A DNA stretch of 64,000 nt from Piscicola geometra (taxonomy: Eukaryota; Annelida; Clitellata; Hirudinida; Piscicolidae). Positions 36,438-49,246 of the stretch are shown one piece after another. The notes beneath the pieces were generated by a model, which saw nothing but the letters and a program-made list of their open reading frames with translations, was not told the origin of the DNA and ran no database searches. Numbering within the stretch: the stretch's first letter is position 1; each line of letters begins with the position of its first letter. The stretch is taken from assembly GCA_943735955.1 (NCBI GenBank), contig OX030961.1:7830920-7894919 (forward strand), read 5' to 3'. The position numbers and the translations under genes are program-made.

Positions 36438-38510
36438 TTAGAGAGGTGTTTTAGCAATGGGCATGCAATAGAGGACCTGATCAACAAATGACTTGTTCAT
36501 CACAAGCGGGACGTAGGTGTGCGAAGAAATGAAGGTCGTGAGGTCGGGAGGCAGCTGGTAGGGGTCGTTCAAGAGGCTCTCGTCGAGGAGAAGAACCAGT
36601 CGCTGCTTCCTCAGCTGGATGTTGCGCTGCAATGCCTGCTCGAACTCGTACAAGCAGAAGTGCGAGTTGAGAAATGCCTTAGTCACCACACACAACACCC
36701 GCTTGCTACACCACACGGCGTGGCAAATGTTTCCAGCGATCGACTGTCCACCGATGAAATCCTTCTCGTGGTAGCACACTTGATATCCCTTGCCCTCAAG
36801 CAGAGCCACCAACTGAATGGCAAACTGCCTGTCCTGGTAAGAGGCGCTGATGAAGGCGTCGTATTCCATGTACTCGTCAGTGCACTCGTCTCTGTCGAAG
36901 GGGTGCAACGCCAAGTAAGTGTTCAGCTGCACCTTGAAGCGTCGCAGCAACAGCAGCAGCAGCACGCACAGCAGCAGAAAGCATACGATGGGCAAGAGGA
37001 CTCGCAACAGCAAACGCTTCCTCTGTTCGTCGAACGGGTTGGAACAGAATTCGTGATCGTCAACCGTGAAGATGTTACGGCCTGCCAGCCATTCTGGTGT
37101 GGCACAGAGAATGCTGTTGGGTCTGAGCAGGGTCAGTTGGCTGCTCAGGTTACCCAGCCACGTTTTGAACTCTTTCTTGTCGCATCCGCAGTCCCACGGG
37201 TTGTTGAACAAACTCAGTTTTTGTAAATTAAAATCTCCATCTAGATTAAAAGCGGGCAGTGTGCTCAGCGAATTGCCGTCCAAGTAGAGTTCTTTCAGAT
37301 CTTTCAAGTGCTGCAGGTTCTCTTCAGTGATGCTAGAAATCTTGTTGTCTTTGAGGTCGAGTATTTTTGTTTTGAGAAGGTAAGGGAGGTTCTGAATGGC
37401 CTCGAGACCCATCGACTGAAATCTCAACTCGTACTTGGTGGAGACTGAAAAGTGGCGTGGCACGTCGAGGCGAGGCAGTGAGTCAGGCATGGACGAAGAA
37501 CTCCTAGCGGAGCAGTCGATGACGAAAGATAAGTTGCTTGGCACCTGGATGCAGCGACAGCCTGGCATGCAAAACTGCTCCGTGAGGTCGCATTGGAACT
37601 GATCTTCTGGCACTTGCAAAAACCGAATAAACTTCAGATTAGTAGGCATTCTGCAATATATTCGGCTGACTTTATCTGTGTTCACGTTCAATTTAAATAA
37701 TTTATAAAGTTTGTATTCTAGGCAGTCACAGATGATGCTAACTTTGTTCAAATTTATTGTTATGCTATTGCCATGGAAAAAGCAGAAATAGTCGTATTTT
37801 CCGTGAAATATTGTTGTTAGGAATTCTGAAAGATGTTCTAGAGGATTGTTATACAAATCGATTTCAAACTCGTATTTTCCAGATTGCATTTGGCAGCTGT
37901 AAGTCCAGTTGAGTCGGTTGGTCCCGTTCCTGATAAGGTTATTGCGTAGTTTAACTATCATACCGCTTTTGTTGACTCCTTGAATCCACGGCCAAGAATC
38001 GATTGTTGTTATTCTATTGTCACCCAAGTTGATTTCGATCAGTTTCGGATGCTTAGCTGGATCGTTGAAAACCAAGTCTCCAACGCTCTCTAGTTCAGTC
38101 TCAAATATGAAGACTTTTTCTAGATTGATTAGAGAATCGAAGATACCATCTTGAAGATGAGTGATTGGGTTGTAAGCCAGCTCAAAAAATGTTAAGTTTG
38201 TCATTTGAGTGAAACATTTCTTAGACAAAGTGCTCAAGCTGTTTTTGTGAAGGGTAAGTGATTGGAGGTTCTTGTGTTGGCAGACAGAGCTTGGAATGGA
38301 GTCCAAAATGGCATTATAAATCTTGATCTCACGGATGTCTGGGTTTTCATTCAACTTTGTTTTGAGCATTTCTTGAACACGTTTATACGCCTCGGGGTTG
38401 CAGTCACTGACGTTCAAGAGGTTGCTGTAAACTTTGAAAGTCTTGCAAGCTCCACTCGCTCGAGAAATTGACAATGAAAGAAGCAGGCCGAAAACAAGAA
38501 CGGAAAACAT
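36438..38510 (-). CDS. TLR: Toll-like receptor B (two LRR blocks, TM, TIR), intronless
   Basis: A single exon encodes 690 aa, about 400 bp upstream of receptor A and in the same orientation. Signal peptide is residues 1-20 (VLVFGLLLSLSISRASG). N-terminal LRRs lie at about 55-235 with a Cys cap (CDCLEYKLYKLF). A shared block then runs from VPEDQFQCDL through CMPGCRC, the second LRRs, the LRRCT, the transmembrane helix and box 1 YDAFISAS of the TIR. The N-terminal block differs strongly from receptor A in sequence while keeping the same LRR register. The last 20 or so residues also differ (VPLVMNKSFVDQVLYCM against VAFMTSKTWIEQLFYSM). No frame damage is seen, so both copies look functional. The divergent N-terminal half suggests a different ligand surface on a shared signalling module; this is inference. 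Confidence 0.96.
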   Translation of the reverse strand: MFSVLVFGLLLSLSISRASGACKTFKVYSNLLNVSDCNPEAYKRVQEMLKTKLNENPDIREIKIYNAILDSIPSSVCQHKNLQSLTLHKNSLSTLSKKCFTQMTNLTFFELAYNPITHLQDGIFDSLINLEKVFIFETELESVGDLVFNDPAKHPKLIEINLGDNRITTIDSWPWIQGVNKSGMIVKLRNNLIRNGTNRLNWTYSCQMQSGKYEFEIDLYNNPLEHLSEFLTTIFHGKYDYFCFFHGNSITINLNKVSIICDCLEYKLYKLFKLNVNTDKVSRIYCRMPTNLKFIRFLQVPEDQFQCDLTEQFCMPGCRCIQVPSNLSFVIDCSARSSSSMPDSLPRLDVPRHFSVSTKYELRFQSMGLEAIQNLPYLLKTKILDLKDNKISSITEENLQHLKDLKELYLDGNSLSTLPAFNLDGDFNLQKLSLFNNPWDCGCDKKEFKTWLGNLSSQLTLLRPNSILCATPEWLAGRNIFTVDDHEFCSNPFDEQRKRLLLRVLLPIVCFLLLCVLLLLLLRRFKVQLNTYLALHPFDRDECTDEYMEYDAFISASYQDRQFAIQLVALLEGKGYQVCYHEKDFIGGQSIAGNICHAVWCSKRVLCVVTKAFLNSHFCLYEFEQALQRNIQLRKQRLVLLLDESLLNDPYQLPPDLTTFISSHTYVPLVMNKSFVDQVLYCMPIAKTPL
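36566..37619 (-). repeat. Homogenised tract, copy in receptor B
   Basis: Partner of 34081-35134. The junction at 37619/37620 falls after the codons for LQVPEDQFQC on the gene strand; beyond it nucleotide similarity is lost at once. Confidence 0.95.
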
Positions 38511-41878
<3,368 letters not shown>

Positions 41879-42439
41879 CATTAAAATGAATTGCATTTGA
41901 CTCGTCGCAACATGAACTCGTCGCGATTTTTTATTTATTATTATTTTTTTTAAATTTTTTGAATAAATATGATTATAAAACCTATTAATAGTGAAATTTA
42001 AAATTTACTCGTCGAAACAGACTAAATGTAGGCTAAAAACTCGTCGCGAATTTTTTTTTCTCCAATTTTGTGATTAAATATGATTATAAAAACTTATTAA
42101 TAGTGAACTTAAAAATTTACTCGTCGAAACAGGCTAAATGTTGGCTAAAAACTCGTCGCGAAAATTTTTAGCCTGTTTCGTACGTTAGGCTACATTTAGC
42201 CTGTTTCGACGAGTAAATTTTTAATTTCACTATTAATAAGTTTTTATAATCATATTTATTCACAAAATTGGAAGAAAAAAAATTCGCGACGAGTTTTTAG
42301 CCGACATTGAGCCTGTTTCGACGAGTAAATTTATAATTTCACTATTAATAAGTTTTTCTAATCATATTTATTCACACAAAAAAAATTTTTTTGCGACGAA
42401 TTTATGTTGCGACGAGTCCAATGCATACCATTAAAATGA
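41879..42439. mobile_element. Foldback DNA element (MITE-like) with flanking duplication
   Basis: Left terminus TGCATTTGACTCGTCGCAAC (41893-41912) and right terminus GTTGCGACGAGTCCAATGCA (42407-42426) are inverted repeats. Each arm carries two tandem units of about 120 bp. Each unit combines CTCGTCGCGA, an A/T stretch with AAATATGATTATAAAA, and TTTACTCGTCGAAACAG. The arms meet at about 42170-42190. Flanks share the 11 bp direct repeat CATTAAAATGA at 41879-41889 and 42429-42439, which fits a target-site duplication. Long inverted arms with a 9-11 bp duplication recall Mutator-like non-autonomous elements, but family assignment is inference. There is no coding capacity. Confidence 0.8.
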
Positions 42440-42660
42440 CCATGTTTGATTATTTTATTTTTAAAATATTATATTATCTTAAATTATGGTTATTTAAACC
42501 ATTTATTTGTATAAAGGATATTTTTAAAAGTATGAAATTAAACTTCAAACAAAAGTTACAAAATTTAAAATTCCTTATCAAAGTTACTCATAACATTATT
42601 TGTTCTTTGGTTTAAATTTAACATCGTTTCTTCCTTTAAACTTACTACTTTAGTTTTTAG
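42440..42660 (+). promoter_or_regulatory. Upstream flank of coatomer zeta gene
   Basis: Only about 220 bp of AT-rich DNA separates the foldback element from the coatomer zeta start codon, so promoter and 5' UTR must overlap or abut the element. No TATA box is placed with confidence. Confidence 0.35.
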
Positions 42661-44041
42661 ATGGATACTGGTTTACTTGTAAATATTTTATCATATTCAA
42701 ATTTATCATTTTTATAATAATTTCGAGTTTTGAGAGTTTATGAAAATGATTTTTTTATGATTACTTCATAATACAATTCATTCATATTATTCAATGGTTT
42801 TATAATTTCTGTATAATTTCTTGCAGGAACCATCACTATACATCGTCAAAGCAATATTAATTCTTGACAATGATGGCAAAAGAATCGTCTCGAAGGTTTT
42901 TAAAATCTATTTTTAGATAATTGATTTAAAGTTTAAATTTTAAACACTAATATCTACTGTAACTTTTTATTTAACAAATGATTGAAGAAAGCTTTTGAAT
43001 TTATGGTAAAGAGCTCTATGAATTTATATGAAGGAATTATTGATTAAAGAAATATTTTTTACTATAAGTATTACTATAGAATCTATAGTATAGATGTGAA
43101 TACTTATAAATCCTATTCTATAACTTATAGTAAATGCTTGGAAGTAATGCATAGCAAATTATAAATAATAATAATTTAATCAATTTATGTTAAAATATTG
43201 ATACTTAAATATTTTTTCAGTATTATGATCAGACTTTTGAAACAAACAATGACAAGGTGAAATTTGAGAAAAATCTTTTCTCAAAGACACACAGAGCTAA
43301 TGGTAATTTTTTAAAAATATACATTTAAACTTCTTCCAATATTATTCTATACTTTTTTCTAAAAACCATAAGAGTTAGTTTAATAAATAATTTCAGGAGA
43401 GATAGTACTACTAGACAGACTGTCTTGTGTGTACAGGAGCAGTGTGGACTTATATTTTTATGTGATAGGAGCTGCTAATGAAAACCAGGTAGAATAGCAA
43501 CAAGCATTCAATTCACTCAAAACTATATGATTTTTCAGTTATTTTACTCCCAAAAAAAATGATGTCCACAGTTGCTGCTGCTGAGTGTTTTGAATTGTCT
43601 GTTTGATTCTCTGAACTACATGCTACGTCGCAATCTGGAGAAGAAGATGCTGCTTGACAGCATGGAGGCTCTTTTTCAAACCATTGATGAGATATGTGAT
43701 GAAGGGTGAGTGTTACAAGTTTATATAGTTTATAATCATGGCCATTATTTATACTGCGTCATTATTGTTTTAAAATTTCATCTTGTTTTAAACTACTTAT
43801 ATTATTTTTTTACTCAGAATAGTCCTAGAATCTGACCCAATGGTGGTGGCTAACAGGGTGTCTTTCCGATCTGATGACTTACCACTGGGCGAACAAACTG
43901 TCGCTTCGGTAATTTATTTTAAACATGTAAATTTTAAATTAAAATATTTTAATTGTATTTTAAGCATTATGTAAGTTAATGTCTATATTCCAGGTTCTCC
44001 AGTCGGCCAAGGAGCAGATAAAGTGGTCTTTATTGAAATAG
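42661..44041 (+). CDS. COPZ1: Coatomer subunit zeta (COPI)
   Basis: The zeta subunit pairs with gamma-COP in the F-subcomplex of the COPI coat, which Arf1-GTP recruits to Golgi membranes for retrograde transport. Seven exons: 42661-42678, 42827-42895, 43221-43302, 43397-43488, 43572-43705, 43818-43908 and 43994-44041. Phases agree and give 534 nt, 177 aa, the same length as human COPZ1. The first exon encodes only MDTGLL, matching the tiny first exon of the family. Diagnostic segments: [82 protein letters not shown] with VAN, and the C-terminal [16 protein letters not shown]. It is a longin-like (adaptor small chain) fold with no signal peptide, cytosolic. The next gene starts 223 bp downstream on the same strand. 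Confidence 0.97.
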
Positions 44042-44097
44042 ACATTCCTTCTTCTAGATTATTTTTTGAGAAAATAATTGTGTATTCATTTATTCTA

Positions 44098-44103
44098 AAT
44101 AAA
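44098..44103 (+). terminator. Polyadenylation signal of coatomer zeta
   Basis: AATAAA 57 bases after the stop codon and 160 bases before the arfaptin start codon. Confidence 0.6.
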
Positions 44104-44264
44104 TATTTCAATAATTCAAAAAAGTCTTCACTTTTTCTCATTTAGTTTTTTCATAATGTGGCACAAGATGGCCGTTAGACGTTCTCTCAAATACCCTTAG
44201 TCGCTTACTTCGGCTCTTGAAAATTATTATTTTGAAAGCATTTTTCGAAAATTAGAATATAAAG

Positions 44265-47200
44265 ATGGAATTCAATGGTGTTGGGAATAACAACCATGAC
44301 CTGAGTCAAGACGAGGATGATGATGATTTGGAAGAGATTTCAAAGGAGTTGAAGGAGCATCCTTCTGCCACCCTCTCTGACCATTATGACCAAAACAATA
44401 ATTATCCTCACAGCTCAAATAATAACCAAAATTCAACTATTCCACCCGGTAAAAGAATTATTTTAACAAAACATTTCAATTGATTTTTAATTAACAATAT
44501 AAGTTCAAATTATATTTTTTTCATACAAATTTTTTTCATTAACAATTTACTAAAATAAGTTTCAATTTCTTCATTTCCACTGAAGCCACAAGCAACATTC
44601 CATTGTCAAGCAATGACGAATCTGAAGTAGCTAAAACTGCAACAAATTTGCCGCCATCCCGCATTGACAACATCAAGGCGTGGTCGTTCAGCACCTACAA
44701 ATTCACCAAGCAACTCATCTCCGAGAGACTGGGTCACGCTGCAAAGACCGTTGACGTGGAACTAGAGTGCCAGATTGAAGGGCTCAGGGACACGCACCAA
44801 AAGTATCTCACTCTCCTCAAACTCACCAAGGCACTAGCCTATAACCTTAGTCAGGTTTGTTGCCCTTCAAATTTCAAATAATTAATTTAATGTACAGATT
44901 GAATTATTTCACATAATGGCTACAGCCAATTATCATTATCTTCATCATCACTCTATAATTATCATTATCATCATCTTATCATCATCATCATCCCAGACGA
45001 TGCAGACGCAAAAGAGTCTGGGTGACACCTTCAGTCAATTATCTCTCAAGAATCCCGAACTGCACGAGGAATTCACCAGCAATTCAGAGACGCAAAGAGT
45101 TCTATGCAAGAATGGAGAATTGCTACTGGGTTGGTGAATGCATTTGATCACCTCTATGCATACCTGGCGCATTATAAATAGACATCATAATCATCATCAT
45201 TGTCATTATCGTCATCATCATCTACATCATCATCATCATCACATCGCTGAACATCGCAAACCACCATCACCCAGGTGCATTGAATTTTTTCATCTCCAGC
45301 ATGAACACTCTCTGCAACAAGACCATCGACGACACCCTCCTCACCATCCGCAATTACGAAGCAGCCAGGTCTCTTATACTTACTCTAACATCACTTCCAT
45401 CATTATCACTACCATCATCATCAATACCATCATTATCATCATCCTCATCATCACTACCATCATCATCATTATCATCATCCCTACCACCATCATCATCATT
45501 TCTACCACCACCATCAATATTATCATCCCCACCACCATCATTATCATCACCACCATTATTTTTATCAATACCATCATGATCATCACACTACCATCCCCGC
45601 CATTATCATCATCTTCATCACTACTCGCATTATCACCATCACCACCACCACCTTCATTATCATCCCCACCATCCTCACTACCATCACCACCACCTTCATT
45701 ATCATCCCCACCATCCTCACTACCATCACCACCACCTTCATTATCATCCCCACCATCCTCACCACCATCATCACCTCGAGCACAGAGTGGAGTATGACGC
45801 GTACAGAGTAGATTTGGAGGGGCTCCAGGCAGTCGCGGGCAGGGATCAGACCCACCTGGCCAGGCTCGAGGAGGCACAACAGCGCTATAAGGTCCCCTTT
45901 ACATCGCCCCCAACACACCCCACACTCTTTCCATTGAAGAGTCTTTATTTGTTTTGATAATGTTATTTGGAAATATTTTATATAATCATTATCATTATTT
46001 TTTTTTTGTTAACTTTTTTTAAAATATTATTATTATCCTCTTCTTCATCTTTTTATAATCATCATTGTCATTATTCTTTATTAACCTTATTATTATTATT
46101 TATGATATTTGTCTTCCATAATGATGACTTCACCATGAAACACCCCCCTCCCTCCTTCCCTCCCTCCCTTCCTTCCTCCCTCCCTCCTTCCCTCCCTCCC
46201 TCCTTCCCTCCCTCCCTCCCTCCCTCCTTCCCTCCCTCCCTCCCTCCTTCCCTCCCTCCCTCCCTCCCTCCCTCCCTCCCTCCCTCCCTCCCTCCCTCCC
46301 TCCCTCCCTCCCTCCCTCCCAACAGGTACACAAGGAGAAGTTCGAAGGCCTGCGCATGGACGTCTCCATCAAACTCAAGTTCCTCGACGAGAACAGGGTT
46401 TGAGTTCATCTCACCTTCAAATATATATCATTTATATCAACAATTGCATTAACACTTCTTATTTTCCTCTTCAGTGGAAATCCAGCATTATTCATCCCAT
46501 CCCCAAAACTAAACATCCAATATCGCCTCAAGACTTTCGTCCCATTTCAGTCACTCCAATATTATCACGCCTCCTCGAAAAAATCATACTTTCTCAATAT
46601 ATATACCCTTGCTTCAATCACCCTTCAGTAATACCTATTCTTAAAGATCAATTCGCCTTTCGCCCATCAGGTTCTCCCACTTCTGCCATAATTGCTATCA
46701 CGTCTACCATCACTTCACTTCTCAAAACTAATAGTCATGTTCACCTTATTGCTCTTGACTTTACTAAAGCCTTTGACACTCTCGATCACCATACCCTCGC
46801 CTCCAATCTTGCACTTCTTCCTCTTGATGACAACATATATAACCTTTTCATTTCATTCCTTTCCAACCGATCACATTCCACCATTTATTTAAATCAACTT
46901 TCTAGTATCCTTCCCATCAACTCTAGCGTGGTCCAAGGCTCAGTTCTTGGTCCATCTACCTTTATAATCAACGCCTCTTCACTTCAACCCTATCACCCTT
47001 CTAATTATATTTTAAAAATCGCTGCCCACACCTATCTCATTATTCCATCATCTAACACCCACACCATCCAATCAGAGCTTGAATCCCTCTCTAAGTGGGC
47101 CAAGCAACCATTATCATTAGCATCAGTATCCTATAAGTATCTACTATTTTCTAGTATCTTATGCAACATGTAACATGGCCTGCGTCTGTGAAACCGTGAT

Positions 47201-47497
47201 CAATAAAGACTATAAAAAATTAAAAAAAATTAAATCTCATATTTATCTCATAATTAAGTATTTTTAAAATATATATATAAATAGTAAGATGCACCATAAC
47301 AACTATCTAGTAGTAACTACAGAGTGGCAACCACCCAGGTGAAGGTGATGCAGAAGCAGTTGGCGCTTTTCCACAACGCAGTCGCCTCCTTCTACGCGGG
47401 CAATCAGCAGTCGCTCGAACAGACGATGCGTCAGTTCAACGTGTCTCTGAAGCCATCAACCCAGCGCTCATCGTGGCTAGAAGAGCACAAATGGTGA
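44265..47497 (+). CDS. ARFIP: Arfaptin (BAR-domain Arf/Arl1/Rac-binding protein)
   Basis: Arfaptins bind GTP-loaded Arl1, Arf1 and Rac1 through a crescent BAR dimer and act at trans-Golgi membranes in secretory-granule formation. Seven exons: 44265-44448, 44586-44854, 44997-45129, 45275-45368, 45786-45891, 46326-46397 and 47339-47497. Phases agree, giving 1017 nt, 338 aa (human ARFIP2 is 341). The acidic, Asn-rich N-terminus (about residues 1-80) is unlike the vertebrate one. From about residue 90 the arfaptin domain is clear: [120 protein letters not shown] and the terminal SSWLEEHKW. Intron 6 carries a reverse-transcriptase fragment, and introns 4 and 5 are packed with tandem repeats. AATAAA at 47610-47615 is a likely polyadenylation signal. 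Confidence 0.96.
45175..45240. repeat. (CAT)n-type microsatellite in arfaptin intron 3
   Basis: CATCAT/CATTGT/CATCATCAT triplets, partly impure, close to the exon 4 acceptor. A similar ATCATC run precedes exon 3 (44930-44990). Confidence 0.85.
45385..45782. repeat. Compound CAT/CCA repeat filling arfaptin intron 4
   Basis: ATC/ACC triplets make up nearly all of the 417 bp intron. At 45650-45770 a longer unit of about 42 bp (CATTATCATCCCCACCATCC plus CTCACTACCATCACCACCAC) is repeated about three times. The array runs up to the splice acceptor. Confidence 0.95.
46139..46321. repeat. (CCCT)n polypyrimidine array abutting arfaptin exon 6
   Basis: About 180 bp of CCCT/CCTT, with not one purine on the plus strand between 46143 and 46320, ending four bases before the acceptor AG. 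It supplies the polypyrimidine tract of intron 5. Confidence 0.97.
46470..47216 (+). mobile_element. 5'-truncated, inactive non-LTR retrotransposon reverse-transcriptase fragment
   Basis: An open frame (about 46476-47173) encodes RT motifs in order: PIPKTKHP with [73 protein letters not shown], then a motif C region reading [10 protein letters not shown], and [12 protein letters not shown]. This is the layout of jockey/CR1/L2-like non-LTR elements. The catalytic YxDD aspartates are absent, there is no endonuclease, and the end (ATCAATAAAG then AAAAAATTAAAAAAAATTAA) looks like a polyA-type tail. It sits in arfaptin intron 6 in the gene's own orientation. It is a dead-on-arrival copy; clade assignment is tentative. 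Confidence 0.85.
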
Positions 47498-47635
47498 CGA
47501 TTTGTTTTTTTGATGTTTTAAATGATTTTTAATAATATCCTGGTTGTTGTTTTTCACTTATTGGAATTAGTTTGTTTTTATTCCCAGGTTTATTATGTTA
47601 ATTTTTATTAATAAATGTTTGATTTTAAATTCTCA

Positions 47636-48078
47636 ATTCAACCACTAACAACCACACTCAACCTCTTACAACCCGACTCAACCACACTCAACCTCTAACA
47701 ACCACACTCAACCACTAACAACCACACTCAACCTCTAACAACCACACTCAACCTCTAACAACCACACTCAACCACTAACAACCACACTCAACCTCTAACA
47801 ACCACACTCAACCTCTAACAACCACACTCAACCACTAACAACCACACTCAACCTCTAACAACCACACTCAACCACTAACAACCACACTCAACCTCTAACC
47901 ACCACACTCAACCACTAACAAACACACTTAACCTCTAACAACCACACTCAACCACTAACAAACACACTTAACCACTAACAACCACACTCAACTACTAACA
48001 ACCACACTCAACCACTAACAACCACACTCAACCACACTCAACCTCTAACAACCCGACTCAACCACACTCAACCTCTAA
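47636..48078. repeat. 20 bp minisatellite, about 22 copies
   Basis: The unit is ACCACACTCAACCTCTAACA with a two-base variant (ACCACTAACA). Variants recur in partly regular order (two CT types then one AC type), suggesting growth in 60 bp blocks. It lies downstream of arfaptin. Confidence 0.95.
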
Positions 48079-49246
48079 CCTTTCCTCTTCCATCCCAGAT
48101 GCCTCTCTGCACATCCACAACAGTGTAAGCCGTCACCAGCAGCAACGTCAGCATTGTCTCGCGGCGTAGGATTACCGTATGTTTGTGTCAGCATTATTAC
48201 ACGATATTGAATAGGCATCTTTTCTACTATTACTTTGTACTTCACGCCAACAATAAGTTACACAAGTTTAGCATGTATTCACTTGTATATGGTATACAAA
48301 TTATGTCCTTGTCTATTCCTTATACATCATTTGCCACATTTGACTACATTACTCCATTTACTATGAATTCTTCATTTAATAATTGTACTATATAAATTAC
48401 TCATTACCATGAATTATACATTTTAATCATTGTACCATAAATATGCATGTATTCCGAAGCTCGCAGTCACTCTTAAAAATGAATTATTCAATTAACGATC
48501 AAATTTTCAGTCACTTTACCATCGCTTAATCTTTACATTGAGATTTCTGCTTGCAACTATCCCATCCATCTATTCTTGCGTCATTCTCATGCAGTTGCAT
48601 TGGTACGATATCTATTCAATACAGTGTCATCCTGAGATCTATTGATATTATCATTATTGCATCATCATCATCATCATTACTACATCATCATCATTATAAT
48701 CATCATCATCGTTATGAAAAGCGGGCAACTCACAAGTTATATAAAGGGATATTAAGTTTTGATGATTACGTTCTGTATGGTTTGCATATGTTTGTATCAC
48801 ATTCTACCGGCAAATACACTTCCATTAAAATTCCATTGTTTTACAAATGCTGTATTGGTTAGATATCATTATGCGTTATCATAACTTTTAAATGAATGTA
48901 TGAATTCACGAAACCTGGCTAATCAACCTATAATATATAGCCTATAAATTGTATAGACTGTAATGATACTTCAAGCGGGGTTTTTAAGATAGTTGAGTCT
49001 CCCTGGTGCAATCAATCACCTGTGAGGTGAATATGCAGCAGAATGATTCAGTGAAGCCATCCATACAAGATTTATCTATAAATATGCTAAATACGTTTGT
49101 ATTTTTCCACTAAAAAGTTCAGCTATTAAGCCGGTTGCTGTTCTAACTGAGACTCGAAACACGACGAATTAAAACATAAATTTTAAAAAACGAAAAAGGA
49201 GGGTATAAAAATGTCGTTGAATTTATGTAGTAATCGTTGTGCAAGG
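48079..49246. other. Tail-to-tail intergenic region between arfaptin and STRIP
   Basis: Follows the minisatellite. A splice-acceptor-like TCTTCCATCCCAG occurs at about 48087-48099 and could begin a spliced arfaptin 3' UTR exon, but nothing proves it. A CATCATCAT run lies at 48660-48715. The rest is unremarkable AT-rich sequence, including the STRIP 3' UTR. Confidence 0.4.

Noticed and set aside
36438..38510. Receptor B or A as a pseudogene
   Set aside because: Both frames are fully open with signal peptide, membrane helix and TIR intact, so no damage supports this.
48087..48180. Extra coding exon of arfaptin after the minisatellite
   Set aside because: The coding sequence already ends at 47497 at the family's normal C-terminus. 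Splicing from a donor just before the stop would make a stop at the junction, so at most this is a 3' UTR exon.
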